64,000 bases of DNA from Dysgonomonas sp. 520 (GCF_010501095.1 NZ_QVMP01000002.1:173280-237279), one strand, 5' to 3'; shown: positions 41,682 through 51,635, counted from the first letter of the stretch. Translations and numbers: made by a program. Notes: generated by a model from the sequence alone, not told the origin.

Positions 41682-44504
41682 ATGAAAAAGGTTCTATTCC
41701 TGACCTTATTATTGTCGGTGACGACAAACATTTTCGCTCAGAATAAGGTTACAATTACAGGTAAAGTGTTCGACGACAAAACCAAAGAAGCTATAATGCA
41801 GGCTAGTGTCAGGATGCTTACGCAAAAAGACAGCACTTATGTGGCAGGCAATGTGACAAACATTGACGGGAAATTTTCCGTTCCGGTGAATCCGGGTAAA
41901 TATATCCTGCACATTTCTTATCTCGGCTATTCGGATTCATACACCAATGTGGATGCCGGAAGTTCCAAAAATCTGGGAAACCTCTTCATTAAAGAGAACT
42001 CAATTTTGCTCGATGAAACCGTAATTGTGGGGAAGGCTGTGGAAATAATGGTGAAGGAAGACACCGTGGAATACAACGCCGACTCGTACAAAGTACAGCA
42101 AAGCGCAGTGGTTGAAGACTTATTGAAAAAAATGCCGGGTGCCGAAGTTGATTCGGACGGAAAAATTACCATAAACGGCAAGGAGGTGAAAAAGATTCTT
42201 GTGGACGGAAAAGAATTTTTCAGCGACGACCCCAAAGTGGCATCCAAAAACCTGCCGGCTTCAATGGTTAACAAATTGCAGGTTTACGACAAAAAATCGG
42301 ACATGTCGCAAATGACAGGTTTTGACGATGGAGAAGAAGAAACCGTTATCAACCTGACCGTAAAAAAAGGCATGAAGCAGGGAGTTTTCGGGAACGCCTT
42401 GGCAGGATATGGCAGCGACGACCGATACGAAGCCAATGCCATGGTGAATTATATTCGCGACAATTCACAATTCACCCTTATGGGTGGCACAAACAATACC
42501 AATAATGCTGGTTTCACCGATTTTGCATCTTCAATGTTTGGAGGAAACCGCCCTCCCAGAGGCATGAATTTTGGAGGGAATAATGGTATTACCACAGCCA
42601 CAAACGGAGGCTTCAACTTTGCCACCGAAACATCCGATAAATTCAAATGGGGAGGAAACATCCGATACGGAAGCACAGACAACGATGTGGTACGGGATAC
42701 TTATACAGAGTATTTTCACTCCAACCCCGACAGTGTGCAGTTTGAAACAAAAAACAGCAGGGGAAATAATACAGGAAACAATTTGGGGCTCAATTTGCGT
42801 TTGGAATGGCGTCCCGACTCGGCCACTACCATTATTTTCAAACCCAATTTCCAATATAACAAGAACGAAAACGATCAAACATCCAATTCGTACCGGACAT
42901 GGGCCAATGTAAATGACTCCATCAACCGCAGTTCGACCGATTATTTTTCGAAAGGAACAGGTACGAACATAAACGGAGAGCTGGATATCAGCCGTAAACT
43001 TGGTAAAAAAGGTAGAACCATAAGTTTCAACTTCATGGGAAGAATAGAAAATCAGGATAGCGACGGAACCAACTTGTCCGAAACTTACTTCTATAAAGAT
43101 GGTAGCACGCAAAAGCAAGACCAGATATTCAATCAAGATAACAAGAGTACAAACTGGCGGGCATACGTGTCGTATGTGGAACCTATCGGCAAAAACAATT
43201 TTCTTCAACTGAGTTATAGTTATAGAAGAAGTAACTCCACGCAAGACAAAAAGACATACAAAAAAGATTATGGTTTTGAAGATTATGACCTGATTGACAC
43301 GGCATCAACCCGTTATTTGAAAAATGAGTTCGTTAATCAGCAAATAAGCCTGAATTTCAGGGGCGTTCGTGAAAAATATAACTATATGGTAGGTTTCTCC
43401 GTGCAACCATCTTTATCGGAAAGCTGGGAAACCCAACTGAGAACACCGTCAGATACAATTATTTACACGAAAAACGATGTTGTAAACTTTGCACCGATGG
43501 CACAGTTCAACTATATGTGGAGCAAACAACGAAATTTGCGCATCAATTATAACGGATCTGTGAATCAACCATCTACACAGCAGCTATCTGCGGCGAGAAA
43601 CGAATCCGACCCGCTGAATATCGTTTATGGTAACCCCGATCTGAAACCATCATTCACAAACAGGTTGCGAATCCGTTACCGTGATTTCAATTCGGAAAAA
43701 GCCAGCACATTCATGTTGATGGGAAATCTGGATTTTACGACTAACGATATTGTAAACAACATCACGAGTGACGACAACGGAAAACAGGAGACGACATACA
43801 AAAACACAAATGGAAACTGGAAAGCAACAGGACGAGTAATGTATAACACGCCTTTCAGATCGTCAAGAAATGACAAATGGGGTACATTCTGGAACAGATT
43901 CTCAATAAATACGGGAACGAATATATCATATTCCGAAAATAAGAGTTTCTTAAATGGAGATGAAAGTAAAACCACGAACCTGAATATCTCCGAAAGATTG
44001 GGTGCAAACTATCGCTCGGATGCTTTCGACTTCGAGTTGCGAGGAAACTTCAGTTACTCAAATTCCAAGAACAACCTGAACGATAACAACAACCGTGATT
44101 TCTTCAATTATGGAGGAAGTGCCGAAACCTCAATATATCTGCCTTGGGATTTTACTGTCGAGTCGGATGTGACCTATTCAAGAAACTCAGGATACAGTAA
44201 TGGTTACGAAGAAAGCCAATGGCTGTGGAATGCGTCTCTATCGAAGCAATTGTTTAAGCAGAAAAACGGAACCATACGTATCAAGATATACGACATTCTT
44301 AAACAAAGGAGCAATATCTCGCAAAGCAGTAGCGACCAGTATCTGCAACAGAGCATAACGAATGCGATTGGCAGCTACTTTATGGTTCACTTTGTCTACA
44401 AATTCCAGATATTTAAAGGGATGAAAGCCTCTGACATTCCGCAACGTGGACCAAGAGGTGGCTACGGCGGCGGACCCGGAGGTCACGGCGGCGGGTTTAT
44501 GTAA
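41682..44504 (+). CDS. Outer-membrane beta-barrel protein with CarboxypepD_reg-like and plug domains
   Basis: The 940 residues have a signal peptide (1-20). A carboxypeptidase-regulatory-like beta sandwich follows (about 22-110: VTITGKVFDDKTKEAIMQAS), then a TonB plug-like region (about 115-230: VEDLLKKMPGAEVDSDGKIT, INGKEVKKILVDGKEFF). A large OMP_b-brl_3-type barrel completes the protein. No SusD partner is adjacent, so it is not a SusC/SusD pair. The last 20 residues are a glycine-rich repeat tail (GPRGGYGGGPGGHGGGFM), unusual after a barrel's closing strand. The substrate is unknown. The gene stands alone, with a 285-bp AT-rich upstream region. Confidence 0.9.
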   Translation: MKKVLFLTLLLSVTTNIFAQNKVTITGKVFDDKTKEAIMQASVRMLTQKDSTYVAGNVTNIDGKFSVPVNPGKYILHISYLGYSDSYTNVDAGSSKNLGNLFIKENSILLDETVIVGKAVEIMVKEDTVEYNADSYKVQQSAVVEDLLKKMPGAEVDSDGKITINGKEVKKILVDGKEFFSDDPKVASKNLPASMVNKLQVYDKKSDMSQMTGFDDGEEETVINLTVKKGMKQGVFGNALAGYGSDDRYEANAMVNYIRDNSQFTLMGGTNNTNNAGFTDFASSMFGGNRPPRGMNFGGNNGITTATNGGFNFATETSDKFKWGGNIRYGSTDNDVVRDTYTEYFHSNPDSVQFETKNSRGNNTGNNLGLNLRLEWRPDSATTIIFKPNFQYNKNENDQTSNSYRTWANVNDSINRSSTDYFSKGTGTNINGELDISRKLGKKGRTISFNFMGRIENQDSDGTNLSETYFYKDGSTQKQDQIFNQDNKSTNWRAYVSYVEPIGKNNFLQLSYSYRRSNSTQDKKTYKKDYGFEDYDLIDTASTRYLKNEFVNQQISLNFRGVREKYNYMVGFSVQPSLSESWETQLRTPSDTIIYTKNDVVNFAPMAQFNYMWSKQRNLRINYNGSVNQPSTQQLSAARNESDPLNIVYGNPDLKPSFTNRLRIRYRDFNSEKASTFMLMGNLDFTTNDIVNNITSDDNGKQETTYKNTNGNWKATGRVMYNTPFRSSRNDKWGTFWNRFSINTGTNISYSENKSFLNGDESKTTNLNISERLGANYRSDAFDFELRGNFSYSNSKNNLNDNNNRDFFNYGGSAETSIYLPWDFTVESDVTYSRNSGYSNGYEESQWLWNASLSKQLFKQKNGTIRIKIYDILKQRSNISQSSSDQYLQQSITNAIGSYFMVHFVYKFQIFKGMKASDIPQRGPRGGYGGGPGGHGGGFM

Positions 44505-44836
44505 ATAATGCCAATCAGTAGTTGAGATACACCTCTCCCCTAACCCACTCCAAAAGAGAGGATATTAAATCCCCTTGTTCTCTGGGGTTTGTAACCCCGG
44601 AGTTATTATTTTCCGGATTTTAAATCCGGATAGTAACCAAGCATGGGATTGCAAATCCCATGCGACGACAAGCTCCTCCTCCTTTAGGGGGAGGATGGGA
44701 GGGGGTGCGTTTGTAGGGACAGGCCTCTGGTCTGCCCGAAAGGCTTTGTCATGCTGAGCAATGCGAAGCATCTAAAAAAACAGTCAACAGTTATCAGTCA
44801 ACAACCTTGTATTCGTGAGGATGACAAAATCGTACC
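44505..44836. repeat. Mosaic intergenic repeats, copy 2 with extra blocks
   Basis: This 332-bp gap is made almost wholly of repeat blocks. GCCAATCAGTAGTTGAGA (44510-44527) is followed by CCTCTCCCCTAACCCACTCC, GGGGTTTGTAACCCCGG, the TCCGGATTTTAAATCCGGA and CATGGGATTGCAAATCCCATG-type palindromes (44612-44662), a CTCCTCCTTTAGGGGGAGG block and a GTCATGCTGAGCAATGCGAA block. The same blocks appear singly or inverted at 36095, 49340 and 60745. No gene is seen. Confidence 0.65.
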
Positions 44837-45376
44837 CTATAAAGATTGTGTGACTATATCGTAAAGCGCTGTTTTATTTCTTTTACTGCTCCGGCTATAA
44901 GTCTCAATCATAATTTGGTCATCCTCGCTAAAGTCGGCATCGACAATAACATCATCCGAATCGACAAGAGTAGACTCTTTAGTCTCCAGATTAGTGATGT
45001 TTATCAAGTGATGATATATCTCCAGATGGTATTTTTTCCTACTCTTATTGCCCAAAAACAATTCGGTACTGCTTTCGACAGAGGGGAGGAAAATCCTGCT
45101 CAAGTCATTTACATCAATCAGAACGGAAGCTCCTTCCAATGGAATGTATATGTAACCGGCATCACCAATAACAAACTGAAAATGATCGAGGCTGAAATTC
45201 AGTCTGTTTTTAGTTCCAAAATATTGAGTCGTCACATCTTCTTTGTCGATTATTAATCTGAATCTCCAAATATCCTGTGCATTTTCATTTTGTTCGAAAT
45301 CGACAATGACAAGAGAAAATGTATGACAACCGGAAGCATAGGTAATAGTTTTCCCTTTAAGACTTTCTAAGTGCAT
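44837..45376 (-). CDS. Unknown 179-residue protein
   Basis: The protein has no signal peptide or membrane segment and is rich in predicted beta strands (FRLIIDKEDVTTQYFG, FQFVIGDAGYIYIPLEG). Acidic residues become dense toward the C-terminus (DSDDVIVDADFSEDDQIMIE). I do not recognise a family. It is a single gene between a repeat region and the typA terminator. Composition is similar to neighbouring chromosomal genes, so it is probably resident rather than recently acquired. Confidence 0.65.
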   Translation of the reverse strand: MHLESLKGKTITYASGCHTFSLVIVDFEQNENAQDIWRFRLIIDKEDVTTQYFGTKNRLNFSLDHFQFVIGDAGYIYIPLEGASVLIDVNDLSRIFLPSVESSTELFLGNKSRKKYHLEIYHHLINITNLETKESTLVDSDDVIVDADFSEDDQIMIETYSRSSKRNKTALYDIVTQSL

Positions 45377-45545
45377 TTTGGTTGTAAATAAATCTGTATA
45401 CTGTGCATGAATGATAGTTCGTACAAATATAGACAGAAAATGAATAGTTTTTTTATGGATTATGTCATTTTGAAAGATATGTTTAGTGTTAAATGTGTGT
45501 TTAATACACAGTAATGCTTTGAGTTAGGCAGAGTTATGCAAATAA

Positions 45546-45581
45546 AAAAAGTTAATTAACAATACTGTTAATTAACTTTTT
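45546..45581 (-). terminator. Intrinsic terminator of typA
   Basis: Identical palindromic arms GTTAATTAAC (45551-45560 and 45567-45576), flanked by A and T runs, lie 29 bp after the typA stop. Confidence 0.85.
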
Positions 45582-45609
45582 GAAAGATTTATTACTATTT
45601 TACTTACGA

Positions 45610-47409
45610 TTATTTCTTAGCCATTCGTTTACGGTCGTTTTCATCGAGATATATTTTCCGAAGCCTTATCGCGCTTGGTGTAACCTCTACGTATTCATCT
45701 TCCTTGATATATTCCAGAGCCTCTTCGAGACTGAAAATGATTGCCGGAGCCAGTTTTGCCTTATCATCGGTTCCCGAAGCACGAACGTTGGTCAATTTTT
45801 TCGATTTTGTCAGGTTCACAACCAAGTCTCCTTCTTTTGTGTGCTCGCCTACAATTTGCCCCATGTATATATCTGTTTGAGGCTCGATGAAGAAACGTCC
45901 CCTATCTTGCAATTTGTCCAGGGCATAGGCAAATGCGTTGCCCGATTCGCTGGCAATGATAGAACCGTTCTGACGCTTGTCTATATCGCCTTTCCACGGC
46001 TGAAACTCAAGGAAACGGTGAGCAATGACAGCTTCGCCTGCCGACAGGGTAAGTGCCATATTGTTCAGACCGATGATTCCCCTTGATGGAATGGTGAATT
46101 CGAGGAAAACCCGGTCGTTTTTCGTATCCATCATGGTCAACTCGCCACGGCGGCGTGTAACCAAGTCGATAATTTTACTCGAATATTCTTCCGGAAGATT
46201 GATGGTCAGATGTTCAACCGGTTCGTATTTCATACCATCAACCTCTTTTATGATTACTTTTGGCTGACCTACCTGAAGTTCGTAACCTTCGCGGCGCATG
46301 GTTTCGATAAGTACGGATAAGTGAAGCACTCCACGTCCGAAAACAATCCACGAATCGGCATTGTCTGTCTGCTCCACTCTCAGGGCAAGGTTTTTGTCCA
46401 ATTCACGGACAAGGCGGTCGTGAATATGTCGTGATGTCACATATTTACCGTCTTTTCCGAAGAAAGGAGAGTCGTTTATCGTGAACATCATAGACATGGT
46501 TGGCTCGTCTATATCAATTGGGTCGAGCGGTTCGGGGTTGTTGAAATCGGCGATAGAGTCGCCTATCTCGAAACCGTCTATGCCTATCAAGGCACATATA
46601 TCGCCGCATTGAACGGATTGCACTTTTGCACGTCCCAACCCTTCAAATACATTCAATTCTTTTATCTTTGATTTTACAATTGATCCGTCACGTTTGCATA
46701 AAGATACATCCATGCCTTCTCTCAATTCGCCTCTGTGAACACGCCCTACTGCGATACGCCCTACGTACTTAGAATAATCGAGCGATGTTATAAGCATTTG
46801 AGGTGTGCCCTCCAGTATTTTTGGCGCAGGAATGTATTTTACGATGGCATCGAGCAGTGCAGCAAAATCCTGAGTAGGTTTTTTCCAATCGTCCGACATC
46901 CAACCTTGTTTGGCAGATCCGTAGATGGTTGGGAAATCGAGTTGCTCTTCGGTTGCTTCGAGACTGAACATCAGGTCGAATACCATTTCCTGTACTTCTT
47001 CGGGACGACAATTGGGTTTGTCTACCTTATTGATAACCACGATAGGTTTCAAGCCTATTTCAATAGCTTTTTGAAGCACAAAACGAGTTTGAGGCATTGG
47101 CCCTTCGAAGGCATCTACAAGAAGCAAACAGCCATCGGCCATGTTCAGCACCCGCTCTACTTCACCCCCAAAGTCGGCGTGACCGGGAGTGTCAATTATA
47201 TTGATTTTTGTACCCTTATAATTAATGGAAACATTTTTTGAGAGGATCGTTATTCCTCTTTCCCGTTCCAGGTCGTTGTTGTCCAAAATTAATTCTCCTG
47301 TAGCCTGATTGTCTCTGAACAATTGTCCTGCCAGAAGAAGTTTGTCTACCGTTGTAGTCTTCCCGTGATCCACGTGTGCGATAATCGCAATATTCCTAAT
47401 ATCTTGCAT
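45610..47409 (-). CDS. typA: GTP-binding translational regulator TypA/BipA
   Basis: The 599-residue ribosome-associated GTPase has G1 AHVDHGKTT, the switch region RERGITI, G3 DTPGHADFGGEV, G4 NKVDKPNC and G5 GSAKQGW. Domains II, III, V and the BipA-specific C-terminal domain follow in order (GIIGLNNMALTLSAGEA, then KRQNGSIIASESG). It supports ribosome assembly and stress or low-temperature growth in other bacteria. A TACCTTTG promoter box is 19 bp upstream and a strong terminator follows. The length is normal. Confidence 0.97.
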   Translation of the reverse strand: MQDIRNIAIIAHVDHGKTTTVDKLLLAGQLFRDNQATGELILDNNDLERERGITILSKNVSINYKGTKINIIDTPGHADFGGEVERVLNMADGCLLLVDAFEGPMPQTRFVLQKAIEIGLKPIVVINKVDKPNCRPEEVQEMVFDLMFSLEATEEQLDFPTIYGSAKQGWMSDDWKKPTQDFAALLDAIVKYIPAPKILEGTPQMLITSLDYSKYVGRIAVGRVHRGELREGMDVSLCKRDGSIVKSKIKELNVFEGLGRAKVQSVQCGDICALIGIDGFEIGDSIADFNNPEPLDPIDIDEPTMSMMFTINDSPFFGKDGKYVTSRHIHDRLVRELDKNLALRVEQTDNADSWIVFGRGVLHLSVLIETMRREGYELQVGQPKVIIKEVDGMKYEPVEHLTINLPEEYSSKIIDLVTRRRGELTMMDTKNDRVFLEFTIPSRGIIGLNNMALTLSAGEAVIAHRFLEFQPWKGDIDKRQNGSIIASESGNAFAYALDKLQDRGRFFIEPQTDIYMGQIVGEHTKEGDLVVNLTKSKKLTNVRASGTDDKAKLAPAIIFSLEEALEYIKEDEYVEVTPSAIRLRKIYLDENDRKRMAKK

Positions 47410-47427
47410 AAATTAAATTTGAGGGTG

Positions 47428-47435
47428 CAAAGGTA
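47428..47435 (-). promoter_or_regulatory. -7 box of typA
   Basis: The minus strand reads TACCTTTG, 18 bp before the ATG at 47409. Confidence 0.6.
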
Positions 47436-47549
47436 CGATAATAAATGGAAAACAAAGAATGAAACATAGTTGATAGGAACTTTTTTGCATGAAATCAATC
47501 CTATTTATTATCTTAGCCAAACAAAAATTAAAAAAACAAACCTAAATCT

Positions 47550-48449
47550 ATGCAATACTTCAAGCAAAACATTTTGACCTGCATTTTTGCAGTTATTTTT
47601 TCCATGCAATTCTGCTTTTCACAGGGCGGTAAATCTCCGGCCATCACAATAAGCTCAGACAGAGACAGGGATGGGAATATAACATTTGTTTCTAACAATG
47701 ATGATTATTGCGACTATTACGTCATCCTCGATTTCCCCGAATTGAGAGGTTACACGGCACGAGGTGCATATCCATGCAAAAAGAATGTGAGAACGGGCAG
47801 AGAAAATTTGTTAACATTGAAGAAGATTTCTGATACCTCATCGCCCGGATACAGGTGGTCTTACACTTTTTATAGAGGAAGCATTAATGCTAAGCCAAAC
47901 TTAGACTATATTTATGCTATGCCTGTTAAATCCGGAGATAGCACTCGTGTCAATTTTGGCAGGAGCGGAGAATTTAAATTGTATTTCAACTATCGTCATG
48001 CGGGTGATACGGTATACGCCTGCCGTGCCGGCAAAGTATGTAACAATGATTTAAGGGATGGTTCTTCGAAGACTTACACTTCGAGAGAAAAAATAGTTAT
48101 TTATCATAAGGATAAAACATTCTCCGAATATGACCGGTACACGACGCCTCTTGTTCATGCAGGCGATAATGTGAAAGTTGGCCAACCCATAGCAATTGTT
48201 CAGCCCGATGAAAACGGGAAGAAGTTTGTATCGTTTGCTGTATATTATCTGGATAAAGATAAAATGTTGGCTGATGGAAGAAAACATACTTCGCTAATCC
48301 CTATTTTTCATACTGTAAATAACGGTGATTGCAAGCTGGACGAGAAGATAACTTATGTTGCCGAATTAACGGGCGAACTTGTGACACAGGATATGAATAA
48401 GAAGGAAAAAGAAAAATATGAGAAAAAACTTTTAAAGCAGAACAAATGA
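47550..48449 (+). CDS. Secreted M23-like (LytM fold) protein lacking the metal ligands
   Basis: The 299-residue protein has a signal peptide (about 1-25). A domain at about 145-245 follows the LytM/M23 pattern: DTVYACRAGKVCNN, EKIVIYHKDKTFSEYDRY, VHAGDNVKVGQPIAIVQP and KFVSFAVYYLD. The usual H-x-x-x-D and H-x-H zinc ligands are absent (SFAVYYLD stands where HLHFE-like residues belong), so it is probably non-catalytic, like EnvC-type activators. The gene overlaps the next by 4 bp (ATGA), which couples it to a gluzincin metalloprotease. An accessory or activator role is inferred. Confidence 0.75.
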   Translation: MQYFKQNILTCIFAVIFSMQFCFSQGGKSPAITISSDRDRDGNITFVSNNDDYCDYYVILDFPELRGYTARGAYPCKKNVRTGRENLLTLKKISDTSSPGYRWSYTFYRGSINAKPNLDYIYAMPVKSGDSTRVNFGRSGEFKLYFNYRHAGDTVYACRAGKVCNNDLRDGSSKTYTSREKIVIYHKDKTFSEYDRYTTPLVHAGDNVKVGQPIAIVQPDENGKKFVSFAVYYLDKDKMLADGRKHTSLIPIFHTVNNGDCKLDEKITYVAELTGELVTQDMNKKEKEKYEKKLLKQNK

Positions 48450-49219
48450 AAAGGCTATTGCTCGTTACTCTTTTGTTCTGTTTAAATTGCTTGTTTGTTT
48501 GGGGACAATACAATATCAAGTACGAAGACGAGGTGTTGTCGTCGAAGGAAAGAGCCAACCTAGAGAAAGTGATAGATTTTCAATTGAAATTTTATAATAA
48601 TGCTCGTCTCGACAGTTTAATAAAGGCTTCCGACGTAAAGCTTTATATTTACACCGATTATTCAGCTTTTTTGCTTCATCAGAAAGAACAGATGAAAACA
48701 ACCTTACACCGTTCAATGGGATTTTATTCATCAAAAAACAAGGAAGCTGTTGTGTGTAAGGACAAAAATGAGACACGATTCATGAAAACATGTTATCATG
48801 AGCTAAGTCATTTTTTCACGAATACATATTTCTCCAAAATCCCTATCTGGCTGAATGAGGGTTTGTCCGAATATTTTTCGGAAATGAAAGTCACCGCAAA
48901 AGAAGTTAAACATATAAAAAAGGATAGAAACATAGCGCGCGTTAAAACGATGATTAAAAATCGAGATATTGATCTCAAAAACTTTATAAATTGGGACAGG
49001 CAAAGGTTTTATAAAATGTCTTTTGCTCATGACGGATATGGCTATGCCTTAGGATATTCTATTGTCTTGTTTTTGATGGAACAGCATAAAGATATGGTTC
49101 CGGACTATATGGGAAAGATGGCAAGCGAAAAGGATAGTGCGATTACATTTGATCAGCTATACGGGGGAGGATTCGGTCAATTTGAAAAAGACTTCTTAAG
49201 TTACATTTCAAAGCAATAA
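48446..49219 (+). CDS. Secreted gluzincin metallopeptidase-like protein (MA clan)
   Basis: The 257 residues have a signal peptide (about 1-20). The zinc site CYHELSHFFTN (HExxH) has its third ligand in WLNEGLSEYFSEM 25 residues later, followed by an alpha-helical domain (about 165-257: GYALGYSIVLFLMEQHKD). This layout is that of the peptidase-MA/DUF1570-like family. It should be an exported peptidase or peptidase-like protein acting in the periplasm or outside. It is translationally coupled to the degenerate M23 protein before it. The substrate is unknown. Confidence 0.85.
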   Translation: MKRLLLVTLLFCLNCLFVWGQYNIKYEDEVLSSKERANLEKVIDFQLKFYNNARLDSLIKASDVKLYIYTDYSAFLLHQKEQMKTTLHRSMGFYSSKNKEAVVCKDKNETRFMKTCYHELSHFFTNTYFSKIPIWLNEGLSEYFSEMKVTAKEVKHIKKDRNIARVKTMIKNRDIDLKNFINWDRQRFYKMSFAHDGYGYALGYSIVLFLMEQHKDMVPDYMGKMASEKDSAITFDQLYGGGFGQFEKDFLSYISKQ

Positions 49220-49339
49220 AAAGATGTTATTTCTGAGTGAAACGAAGGATCTGTACTTTCTAAAAACAGATCCTTCACTTTGTTCAGAAACAACGTTCGC
49301 CGAAGCGAAGGCGAGGCAATGACAAAAAGACATTGAAAT

Positions 49340-49460
49340 TTACTTTTGGGACACCTTCCTACAATCAAACCACCCTGTCCCTAAAGGCGGAGGAGCTTAT
49401 TCCCTCTCTTTTGGAGAGGGTTAGGGAGAGGTGCATCCAATCTGCTTGGCATTATTATAA
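49340..49460 (-). repeat. Mosaic intergenic repeat, inverted copy
   Basis: Read on the minus strand this gives AATGCCAAGCAGATTGGATG, then CCTCTCCCTAACCCTCTCC and AAAGAGAGGG, followed by CTCCTCCGCCTTTAGGGACA. These are the blocks of copy 2 at 44505-44700 in reverse orientation. Confidence 0.6.
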
Positions 49461-49494
49461 ATTTTTCTCTTAAAACTTATCACTCATAACCTCT

Positions 49495-51552
49495 TTACTT
49501 CGAAACCCTCTTTATGATGGCATAAGAACTGACTACCCCCAATTCGCCCGCTTTCCGCAAGTCGGATACACCTTTGTCTTTTTCTCCGATGTAAAGCTGG
49601 CAAATACCTCTGTTGAAGTATGCCTGAGGAAACTCATTTTCGAGCCTGATGGCCTCGTTAAAGTCGAGTATAGCACCCCTGTAATCCCTTTGCTCTGCTT
49701 TCAGGCAAGCCCTGTTGTAGTAGGCATAAGTAAATTTAGGGTCTAACTGCAATATCTTATCATAACATTTTATGGCTTGGTTGAACTCCGGCTTATCCGT
49801 ATTTACTCCGGCAATCGGCAATCCGGCTGAAGTTGACGGAGGGGTTTTGTCGCCCAAAGCATTTGTATTGGTCTGCGACAGGGCATCTATCCTGTTTTTC
49901 TCTTTCAATTCCATTTGCTTTGTGTACAAAACTCCGAGATTGAACTGCGCGAGAATGAAGTCGGGTTTTATCGTTGTTGCTTTAGTGAGATCTTGAATGG
50001 CATTGTCGAAGTCCTGAATCAACATGTAATCGACAGAACGGGCGAAATACAACTCTGCGTTTTCTTTATCCGAATCAATCAGCATCGACAAGTTGTCGAT
50101 GGATGCAAAGTGCGACGCCACCTGATCTTCGGTCAGAGGCATTTCGGCGTTCGTTATTTTTAATTTTTGAGGCAGTATACCTTTGTTGTTAAGGTTCAGT
50201 ATCTCTTGGTCGTAGTGAACAAAATTCTTCACATCGTCCAACTTCTGATAGTATGTAGCCACAAAAATCGGAGCCAAATCAAGACTAACCTGCTGATTTT
50301 GCACACGTCCCCTCGAACTGCTTGTGTATTTGCTGTTTTCCTGTTCTTCTTTGTCTGCCGTTACAAGCGAGTTAAAGTTTTCGATGCTTCTATCCGATTT
50401 TTCGCGTGTTTTGGTGCTCTCTTTCTTGGCAGGCTCCTTGCCCGACAATACGGCTCTTCTTATGCGTTCTTCCTCTGCCTGAGCATACCTCAGGTCTTCT
50501 TCCGCACCTTTCGTGTCTTTTAGCTTTCTTTTCATGTCGGCACGTGTATAGAACCCTTCATAGTAGTCGGGATATTCGTCCAGCACCTTGTTGAGGTCTG
50601 CTATTGCTCCCGTATAGTTTCCCACCTGATATTTGAGCATAGCCCTGTTCAGATAGGCCATGTTGTTGTCGGGTTCGGCGGCAAGCACCACATCGAAGTC
50701 TGTGATGGCATTGTTTATGTCGCCAACTTGCGCACGCAGCAAAGCCCTGTTGAATCGCCCGATGATATTGTTCGGTTCCAGGTCAACCACTTTGTTGTAA
50801 TCGTCCATAGCGCTGCGGTAATTGTCTTGCGCATAATATACCAATCCACGGTTGATGTAATTACCTACAATCAGCGGGTCGAGGCGTATAGCCTCATTGA
50901 GATTGGTAAGAGCGTCGTCGTATTTCTTTTGTTGATAGTTGAGAAGTCCCAGCATAGAATAGGTTTGCGTGTTGTATGGGTCTAGCTCCAAGGCTTTGTT
51001 GTAGTTGGTTTTTGCCTGAATGGTGTCGCCTTTTTCCAAAAACATCGAGCCTCTGGTCAAAAATCCCTGCACATAAGTGGGATTAAGGTCTAATAGCTTG
51101 TCCAGAGTCTTTTCGGCGTCGTTAAAGTCTTTTTTCTTGATGTAGGCGATACTCATATTTATCAGCACCATCTTTTCGTCGGGTATCATGTCGAGACTTT
51201 TGTCATAGTCGACAATAGCTCCGTCGTAATCTCCCGTATTCAGCCTCGAGTCACCTCTCAGATAATATGACCGGGAAATAAACGGGTTTCGCTTGATGCA
51301 GGCATCGAAGTCTTCTTCCGCCCCTTTAAAATCTTCAAGGAAATATTTGGATAACCCTCTGTAAAAATATGGTTCGGCCAGGTATGGCTTTGCTTTCACT
51401 ACCTGATTGAAATATTGTATGGCCAATACATAATCTTCATAGTAAAGCGCATTACGCCCTATGACCATTACTTTGTCCGTATCAATAACCTGAGCCGAAA
51501 CAGGCAGGAGGCTGAAGAAAATGAAAACAGAAAGGAGTATATTTCTCATCAT
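49495..51552 (-). CDS. Secreted or periplasmic TPR-repeat protein
   Basis: I chose the ATG pair at 51552/51549 (685 residues). It gives a clean signal peptide (about 1-20, ending PVSAQ), and the TATATTTG box at 51601-51608 lies inside any longer frame. At least ten TPR units run through residues 25-360 (PYFYRGLSKYFLEDFKGAEE, then AYLNRAMLKYQVGNYTGAIA and similar). A charged linker (about 370-425: KKESTKTREKSDR) is followed by more TPRs to the end. It is a protein-interaction scaffold, probably in the periplasm. It lies downstream of the capsule-export operon but has its own promoter. Confidence 0.85.
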   Translation of the reverse strand: MMRNILLSVFIFFSLLPVSAQVIDTDKVMVIGRNALYYEDYVLAIQYFNQVVKAKPYLAEPYFYRGLSKYFLEDFKGAEEDFDACIKRNPFISRSYYLRGDSRLNTGDYDGAIVDYDKSLDMIPDEKMVLINMSIAYIKKKDFNDAEKTLDKLLDLNPTYVQGFLTRGSMFLEKGDTIQAKTNYNKALELDPYNTQTYSMLGLLNYQQKKYDDALTNLNEAIRLDPLIVGNYINRGLVYYAQDNYRSAMDDYNKVVDLEPNNIIGRFNRALLRAQVGDINNAITDFDVVLAAEPDNNMAYLNRAMLKYQVGNYTGAIADLNKVLDEYPDYYEGFYTRADMKRKLKDTKGAEEDLRYAQAEEERIRRAVLSGKEPAKKESTKTREKSDRSIENFNSLVTADKEEQENSKYTSSSRGRVQNQQVSLDLAPIFVATYYQKLDDVKNFVHYDQEILNLNNKGILPQKLKITNAEMPLTEDQVASHFASIDNLSMLIDSDKENAELYFARSVDYMLIQDFDNAIQDLTKATTIKPDFILAQFNLGVLYTKQMELKEKNRIDALSQTNTNALGDKTPPSTSAGLPIAGVNTDKPEFNQAIKCYDKILQLDPKFTYAYYNRACLKAEQRDYRGAILDFNEAIRLENEFPQAYFNRGICQLYIGEKDKGVSDLRKAGELGVVSSYAIIKRVSK

Positions 51553-51600
51553 CTTGTTATTTATAAGAATCAACAGATTGGCTTTATTTGCATAATATGA

Positions 51601-51608
51601 CAAATATA
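51601..51608 (-). promoter_or_regulatory. -7 box of the TPR gene
   Basis: The minus strand reads TATATTTG, 48 bp before the ATG at 51552, and supports that start over the longer frame. Confidence 0.6.
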
Positions 51609-51635
51609 TTAAATCTGCCAATACAGAAAAAAAGA

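Noticed and set aside
42531-43244. Open frame of 237 codons on the minus strand
   Set aside because: It is antisense to the 940-residue outer-membrane protein and shows no recognisable domain.
41682-44504. SusC of a polysaccharide utilisation locus
   Set aside because: There is no SusD-like lipoprotein or glycoside hydrolase beside it, and the barrel type is that of OMP_b-brl_3 rather than SusC.
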